Positions 58,203-64,000 of a stretch of 64,000 nucleotides of DNA are shown here, piece after piece. This DNA is from Bimuria novae-zelandiae CBS 107.79. Lineage: Eukaryota > Ascomycota > Dothideomycetes > Pleosporales > Didymosphaeriaceae. Position 1 is the first letter of the stretch. The number at the start of each line of letters is the position of its first letter. Location of the stretch: NCBI GenBank assembly GCA_010015655.1, contig ML976724.1, forward strand, positions 227,261-291,260, in the 5' to 3' direction. A model generated the notes under the pieces. It searched no databases and had not been told where the DNA came from. It saw only the letters and a program-made list of their open reading frames with translations. Made by a program: the position numbers and the translations under genes.

Positions 58203-58816
58203 GTGATCAGCCATTACGCCTACCAAGTCTATACCATCGCTATGAATAATATGGGCGATTTTCAACAAATGGGTCCTATCGAATTCTGTAAAGGAGGCAT
58301 GCCATGGTTTTCACGACCCGAAGAAACGCCAACAACCTCAGAGCCTGAACAAGAACATTTACAAAACTTGAAATGTGTCTGGCTTCAATTTATAGGCGCT
58401 CGAATTACTTCATACGACACAGTTTCAATCAAACAGCGCATACCGGCATTACCACTTGTGGATGAGATTCGCTCAAACTCTGGCGTCGGTCGGGCCAGCA
58501 ACCGCGTTTTTGGGATCGCAGAACTGTTAGAAATGATACTCTGCCACGCTGACAGCACGGCACGCCTCATCGCCTTGAGTGTCTGCCGTGAGTGGAAAGA
58601 TGTGGCCTTGCGAATCATGCTTATCCCTGTCCGCCGGCCAAATTTGGTAATCGAGTTCCCCAACAGCTCAACTAGCTACCCGCATCGGCCGAAGAGCTGA
58701 ATTATCCTGAGTCCGAAAACGACATAAATTTGCGAGTAGAACTTGACGGTATATATCGAGGAATGGAACGCTTCCAGGATTCAAGTATGCCCAATATCAC
58801 TCTTTTATCGTCATGA
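58203..58816 (+). pseudogene. F-box protein, likely frameshifted remnant
   Basis: A 165-codon ORF (58203-58700) carries an F-box at residues 101-139: NRVFGIAELLEMILCHADST and ARLIALSVCREWKDVALRIM, with the expected Leu-rich first helix and the CREWKD turn. F-box proteins recruit substrates to SCF ubiquitin ligases through Skp1. Directly after residue 155 a second frame takes over with acidic, gene-like text (PASAEELNYPESENDINLRV, ELDGIYRGMERFQ) ending at 58816. This suggests a frameshift or an unrecognised intron near 58670. The total is short for fungal F-box proteins, so a truncated gene is likely. The start is uncertain, with three Met codons in the first 17 residues. Confidence 0.6.
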
Positions 58817-59460
58817 AAGACTTGAATAGACCATGCGACTCACAAGACGAATTCAATGTTGTAACGCGTCGATCATAACGACATCAGGGCACGTACCTGG
58901 GTATATTTACAGAGACCTCTACAGATACCTTCCGGGAGACGATCTGATCAACGTTCACCAGGCCCAGTATGATAGTCGCTCCAAATAGCAGTATCAAGAG
59001 TCGGACGCATACGCACCAGACCTCGGGACCACATGCAAGTGATAAAAGCCCTACGGGGCTTAGCGTAACCGAAGCCAGCCGTTACACAAAAACTCCGCTA
59101 TCACGATCCTTCTAGGCTTCAAAATACGTGCGCATTTAGGCAGTAACATTGTGGTGGCGTGGTTCGCCGCTGTCAGGGTTTTTCTTATATCATAACCATA
59201 CGCCACACAGCACCCCGCTATCACCTACACCTGCTCTTTTACGCCTACAGGCCTCGCTTAAGAAGAGCAATATCCGCTCGAACTCACTGCTGCATCTACC
59301 CACGCACTTCCAACTTCATAGCACTGTCTCTAGGATGCTCTCATCACGCTGCGGCCTTGCGCCTACGTGTATCCAGCTTTATCGTACGGGAAAGAACCGC
59401 CTAAATCCTCATTTCATACTAGCGAGCGAGCGGCGACCAGGAACCCAATAGCCGCTGAAA
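58817..59460. other. Intergenic, nothing recognised
   Basis: Contains overlapping short ORFs upstream of the DUF4419 gene with low-complexity translations. It is probably the promoter and 5' untranslated region of the next gene. Confidence 0.5.
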
Positions 59461-60753
59461 ATGCCTGTCACCGTCTACCCATCCTCAAACCCTGCTGCTC
59501 CGTGGGAAATCAGGAAAGCCAATACCGATAAAGATCTCCTTCCCCAGTCAGAGCAGCGCAAGAACAAAGAGATCATCCGTAGCTCAATTTTATCAGCAGA
59601 TTATGCCGAAAAACACATCACGTCGTCCAGCAACGGTTTAGTCTGGGCGGCATATCGGGCGCACAGCTCCCATCATCACCTCGCTATACGGCCAGAGGAC
59701 GTCTGGTTTGCCATCGTCTCACAGATCGGCTTTTACATCAACTCTCATGCCGAAGAGCTCCGCTCCATGTTCCTTTCTCACTAAGGCCGGAAGAATGTTG
59801 TGATCGAGACCGTTGGCACCATACACACAGTTGAATTTGCCGTCCTTGCAAAGTTTTTAGAGGATATGATCCAGGCGAACGTCAAGACGCCGGATCTGCA
59901 AGCTTGGATTATGCCTTCATTCAGCACAACAACAGAGTGTGACCGTGCCGTTGCTTCCATTCTGATAATGGGTGCCATGCAAGAATACTTTGGGCTTAGA
60001 ATGACGATGGTGTGCGGCTTGCCATCGGTCACGCTTCTCGGCGAGCGTAACGACTGGGAGAATATCTTGCAGAGGCTTGATATGCTACATAAATTTGGCG
60101 ACGAGCCTGCTGCGTTCGCGCAGCTTCTTCGACCGGTCATCCGCAGCCTCATCGAATCCTTCGACTCAGAGCCCACTGCGTCGGTCCTCGAATTCTGGGG
60201 CCGAATTGCACATCATGAATCGGGGGGCAGCGGTCCTAGCTACCTGTCTGGATGGATTGCCGCATTCTGTTTCTGGGACAAGAAAGGATGGCTGATGAAC
60301 CGAAGAGCATGGTATGAAAAAGTTCTAGGCAAGGACCACAAGCAAGCCTTGGAAGGAGAGTCGGTCCCGGAGTATGGTAAAGTCGATATCGAAGATATTC
60401 TCAATGGATACGCCTCTGTTCCGGTCAAAATCAATGACAACAGGAAAGAATACTTCACGCAGGTGATTGCGGGATCTATTGGTATACAGGCTTTCAATCA
60501 GATGGATTTCCGGGAATCACTCTCTGGAGAAGCGTCTAGCACCATCAAGAACAAGTCTGAGACCACAATACCTAACGGCGACGTGACAACCGGCACACAG
60601 GGAGCAGCTACCGCAGCGCCGAGCTATGAATCGGCTGACACAGAATTGATCCTGGACTCTTGTAGACCTCTGACAGGATGGATTCTATATCATACAAACA
60701 CCCCTGAGGACGGTCACATGGAGAATGATGAACAAGAAAGATGGATCATCTAA
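59461..60753 (+). pseudogene. DUF4419 protein with one in-frame stop
   Basis: One continuous frame of 431 codons broken only by TAA at 59782-59784 (FLSH-stop-GRKNVVIETVG). Domain blocks match DUF4419: SSNGLVWAAYRAHSSHHHLA, RPEDVWFAIVSQIGFYINSHAEELR, then IMPSFSTTTECDRAVASILIM, MTMVCGLPSVTLLGERNDWENIL, LLRPVI and FWGRIAHHESGGSGPSYLSG, WIAAFCFW. The family is common in fungi and has no established function. The stop fits CAA-to-TAA. No intron is apparent. It is single copy in this window and 4.2 kb from the island, so it may be a spill-over RIP mutation; expression by read-through or a sequencing error remains possible. Confidence 0.82.
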
Positions 60754-61249
60754 TACCAACGAAATGGGTACTAACCATGAGGAGGCTTGAAGAGTTCAAC
60801 AATACGAATCATGGCCAGGAGTCGCAGATGGACACTACCTAGGTACGGGTCAAGAATGTGCGTGCGATGAGTCTCATTACGGAACATCCCCCTGCCGCAG
60901 AAGCTAACGGGTTCGCGGATGTTCGAACGCCGCTTATGGTATGATGCGGTAACTTGGGGCACACGAAATTGGTTCCATGTTTTCGTCGGTGCGTATTGAC
61001 CCGATAGAGGTCGAGTTTTTCATTCGGTTTGATCAACGACACTGTACGATCCGGGTGCGATTTAGGTAATTGCCCGTATTGCCTAAGTGCCTAAGTGCAG
61101 GGGACCGTAGTTGGTGGGAAAATAGCCGGCCTTAGTATTTCATCATTAGAAATTAAAACCTTCAAATGAACATTATGTTACTGGTAGGTCAATTCAGTAC
61201 TATTTCATGCGACTTCGCCCGGAAAGAAGCAATAGGGCGGCACATCAAG
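60754..61249. other. Intergenic, nothing recognised
   Basis: About 500 bp between the DUF4419 gene and the lyase; a short direct repeat of CCTAAGTG occurs near 61082-61095. No gene supported. Confidence 0.5.
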
Positions 61250-62989
61250 ATGAATTTCTCTACTCACGCCGCCGCAATATTGGCGCTCTGTGAGCGTGCA
61301 TACGCTGCCTTCGGTTTGACATCGACGAATGCTAAATTTATCATAGATACGGACGGTGGTTTAGTTTTCAAAGTTAATAAGCACGTCTACCGCTGCATGC
61401 AACATTGAATATTGCGCTTTCACTATAAGGCCAGCAGGTCCAATGGAGACATCACCAGTCTCAAACACAACGGTGTCGAGTACCAGGGTACTGGTAAAGC
61501 TTCAGCTATCAATTTTGGACTGGGGACATCCACTGTCACAGGCGAAACAGTCAACGGCTACGTTGAGATCAAGGTCAAAGCTTCCGGCCTACCTGTGACG
61601 CAATACTACGTCGCGAAGCCGAAAGAACCGACAATCTATATGGCGACTTACATCACTAAGGAAATTGATCCTGGTGAGCTGCGCTGGCTCGCAAGACTGA
61701 GAACTTCAGAGCTGCCTACTGGTGTGCACGGAAACGTAGGCGATACCCGCGGTTGCACGGCGTTCGAAGGCAAAGACACTTTCAAATGCCCCGACGGTCA
61801 GACACAACGCAAAATGTACTCATCTGAGATCGATTCATTGATGAGAAGATTCACTGCGTCTCAGGATCCGTAAGCCACAATATCGTGCTCCGAGCGGCGT
61901 ACCCACTAACAGTCGATAGAAGGTGCAAGTTTGTATGATCATGCCGGGCACAGCGCACGAAAGTTCTGCAAGTGGGCCATTCATGCGCGACATCAATAGC
62001 CAAACGGGCTCTAGCGACCAGGAATTATACTGGTACATGAACTCTGGATATGTCCGCACGGAAAAGTGGCGTTTTGGACTCCAAGGCCCATATGCAATGA
62101 CCTTTGCTTCAGCCGGCACCAAACCCTCAGAGGATCTCGACACGAGCTTCTTCAGTAGCCCAAACATTCAAGGGTACGTTGCAGCCAGCGGTCGTGGAAC
62201 AGTGACTGGGACCGCTACGGGTGTACCAAACGGATTCGAGACCGTGGTTCACTGGTTCAATACGAACGCACAATACTGGACAAAAGCAAGCGATGGAAAA
62301 TTCACGTCGCCCCTTATGAAGCCCCGATCATACAGCATGCGTCTGTACAAGGGCGAGTTCCTGGTGGCGAATGAGACAGTGACTGTAGCGGCTGGTCAGA
62401 CAGCCACCAAAGACATTGCGTCCAAAGAGCTTGACGCGCCTGTGATTTGGCGCATAGGAGAGTTCGATGGTAGGCCTTCCGAGCTGAAGAACGGCGATAG
62501 GATCGAGCGAATGCATCCATCCGATACACGTATAAGCAGCTGGAGCGGCGCGTACACCGTCGGTCAATCCAAAGCATCCGACTTCTCAATGGCGCTTTGG
62601 TCGAAGCAAGGAACTGCTGCCACTGTTATCTTCACGCTTACGCAGGAGCAGGTGAAAGGACACGTTCTACGCATCGGCACTACACTTTCATTTAAACGTG
62701 GAAGACCATCGGTAATGGTCAATAATTGGACAGGGGCAGATCCTGGTGCGCCGGTGAGTACAAAATATGGAACAAAAGGGTGCGCGCTAGCAATCTAGGC
62801 ACTGATTGATACCCCTGGCGTCACTCGTGGCGCGTATCGCGGTTGGGGAGATGTTTACGCACTTGGAGTGTACCATCGAGTGCGTTCAAAGTGGGCTCAA
62901 ATACTCTCACGGTTGGAGTTTATGGGAGTGGCGACTCAACCTGGCTTAGTGCCAACTACATCGTCGACGCACTGGAGTTGCAGGATTGA
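61250..62989 (+). pseudogene. Rhamnogalacturonan lyase, PL4 family, frameshifted
   Basis: Start ATG 61250 gives a signal peptide (MNFSTHAAAILALCERAYA) before AFGLTSTNAKFIIDTDGG. Introns: 61373-61429 (57 bp), 61870-61919 (50 bp) and 62754-62798 (45 bp), all GT-AG. Blocks match PL4: RSNGDITSLKHNGVEYQG, MATYITKEIDPGELRWLARL, VCMIMPGTAHESSASGPFMRDIN, YWYMNSGYVRTEKWRFGLQGPYAM, TGVTRG-like TPGVTRGAYRGWGDVY and a C-terminal carbohydrate-binding-type YIVDALELQD. Such secreted enzymes cut the pectic rhamnogalacturonan backbone by beta-elimination. Two frameshifts: near 61825 (YSSE against the expected YSSDRFIDEKIHCVSGS, an extra GA) and near 62850 (DVY then TWSVPSSAFK). These are indels, not RIP. Unless they are sequence errors the gene is dead. 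Confidence 0.82.
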
Positions 62990-63121
62990 TGCTCGGGCGG
63001 TGGTATGAAAGGTGGTAGATGACACTGATCGATGGAATAAACATGATGTCAATCCTTCGGTCGACCTCTCGTTCCCGTCTAGCTGCCAAATAGATGAATC
63101 CACCCCGTGGTTAGCGTCTCT

Positions 63122-63845
63122 TTAGATCAGTAGTCGGCCTTCCATTACAGATACAGCGGTACCGCCCAGCGTTATGGTTTCAATACCTTTCTCCGCACCC
63201 ATGATCACTTGTACGTGGATATCACTCTTGCGACCTATTTCGACACCTTGGGTTATTTCGTACTCGAATGTCTGGCCTGGCTTTCCTTTGACGAGAGAAA
63301 GGTACGCCGCTAGATCACTTGCTGCACTGCCAGTAGCTGGATCTTCTAGCGTCCCTTCGATCATCCTTGTCCTCAGGTGTTGCACTCCTTCATTACTCGA
63401 GGTCTTGACATAGAAATACGTTCCGACGAAAGTATCTTTCCAGTCTTCTTCGAGACCATCCACGGACATCGATTCACCTGTCGTGGTCACTCTCTGCAAT
63501 GCGTCCAAACTCTTCAACTCGACCAGTACAAAGGTCATCCCCTTCACAATAGAGACAATGGGTATTTGTTGCACGTCGTCAACGTAACCTTTCAAACCCG
63601 GTTGGACAGCGAGCAGCTCTTCTCGAGACCATGTCCTTTCGTGAATATGACTGTAACATGGGCTCAGCAAGGTTACAGATACTACTCCTGAGCGTTTACG
63701 TACACATTGTGAGGAATAGCAGCCTTAGCGTGCCTTTTCGCAACGTCGTACTGCAGTTCTACCGGGCCGGCCTTTAGATTGAATTTTGCTTGAATGACAC
63801 CATCGAGACTGCTCTTCTGTGCAACTTCAGAAAGCGCTAAACAAA
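63122..63845 (-). CDS. PhzF-family isomerase-like protein, 3' part
   Basis: Exon 63650..63122 and an upstream exon from about 63845 to 63704 are joined across a 53-bp intron (63703..63651, GTACGT...TTACAG), giving AAIPHNVHIHERTWSREELL in frame. The family signature EDPATGSAASDLAAYLSL is at 63350..63300 and the fold-typical VKGMTFVLVELKSL precedes it; the C-terminus reads LGGTAVSVMEGRLLI. PhzF enzymes are two-lobed isomerases related to diaminopimelate epimerase; fungal members are of unknown substrate. The N-terminal exons with the catalytic Glu should lie beyond about 63850, but the remaining 150 bp show only a GCTG/CAGC-rich low-complexity stretch. The gene may be incomplete or the next exon lies outside the window. 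Confidence 0.75.
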
Positions 63846-63924
63846 CCGTGCCTTTGAGCCGTCAGCATTCACCCAAGAAGTGTTGCAAAGAAAAATACGT
63901 GCCGATAGCAGACTTGGCAACAAT

Positions 63925-63990
63925 CCAGCTAAGCTTGATAGCTGGCTGGCTGGCTTGAGGCTTGAGGTATTCAATCCAGCCAGCCAAACT
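63925..63990. repeat. GGCT-rich low-complexity stretch
   Basis: Repeated GCTGGCTGGCTGGC, GAGGCTTGAGG and CCAGCCAGCC between 63925 and 63990 form short direct and inverted repeats near the window end; no coding sense seen. Confidence 0.6.
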
Positions 63991-64000
63991 GTTAGCAAAA

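Noticed and set aside
59149..59451. 100-codon ORF upstream of the DUF4419 gene
   Set aside because: Overlaps another ORF in a different frame, has low-complexity translation (HTPHSTPLSPTPAL) and ends where the DUF4419 gene begins; probably leader region.
62754..62798. In-frame TAG in the lyase at about 62796
   Set aside because: It falls inside a 45-bp GTGAGT...CTAG intron, so it is not a lesion.

Overview
This window looks like nuclear DNA of a filamentous ascomycete (Pezizomycotina, plausibly Dothideomycetes; the species cannot be told). The genes have short GT-AG introns of 45-100 bp. The flanks encode typical ascomycete families: Zn2Cys6 regulator, TfdA-type dioxygenase, DUF3830, DUF4419, F-box, a PL4 rhamnogalacturonan lyase and PhzF. 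The centre is an AT-rich block of transposons riddled with C-to-T/G-to-A changes that turn CAA/CAG codons into stops, the signature of repeat-induced point mutation (RIP).

Layout. 1-5100: normal-GC gene flank (GTP cyclohydrolase I fragment, TfdA-like dioxygenase, DUF3830 protein, Zn2Cys6 regulator). The last three carry disabling mutations, several of RIP type. About 5150-55612: a 50-kb island with no intact gene, made of transposons inserted into transposons. 55613-64000: normal-GC flank (truncated zinc-finger gene, secreted repeat protein, F-box gene, DUF4419 gene, PL4 lyase, PhzF-like gene). Several of these are also broken.

The island can be unpacked from target-site duplications (TSDs). 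A minus-strand pogo/Fot1-like element (K) is the outer host. It is split into three pieces (10992-11889, 23332-24013, 51804-51869) by a copia element (A, 11890-23331) and by a gypsy element (E, 24014-51798, flanked 27.8 kb apart by CTATA). A contains copia element B (14854-21045, TSD ATAAC). E contains copia C (24422-34874, TSD CCTTT), which contains copia D (29017-34225, TSD AAGTG). E also contains a pogo element L (36378-38206, TA), a second B copy B-prime (40812-47004, TSD TTACT) and a small non-autonomous LTR element F (48166-50608, TSD GCTAT), which itself holds a GC-rich solo LTR G (48314-48825, TSD CTCCC). To the left lie a hAT transposase relic with a solo LTR M (6100-6341, TSD TAATT) and a 5'-truncated copia element. 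To the right, two Fot1-like elements J and I meet at a shared TA; I holds solo LTR H (53463-53890, TSD GTAAG).

The elements do not work together as a system. They record a sequence of insertions followed by RIP inactivation, with RIP-like mutations spilling into single-copy neighbours on both sides. I see no CRISPR array, no rRNA or tRNA gene and no Starship captain gene. The strongest less-expected observations are the exact nested reconstruction, a shared half-tRNA-like primer site in three copia elements, an extra antisense Cys-rich ORF in the gypsy element, and GC-rich solo LTRs that escaped RIP inside the island.
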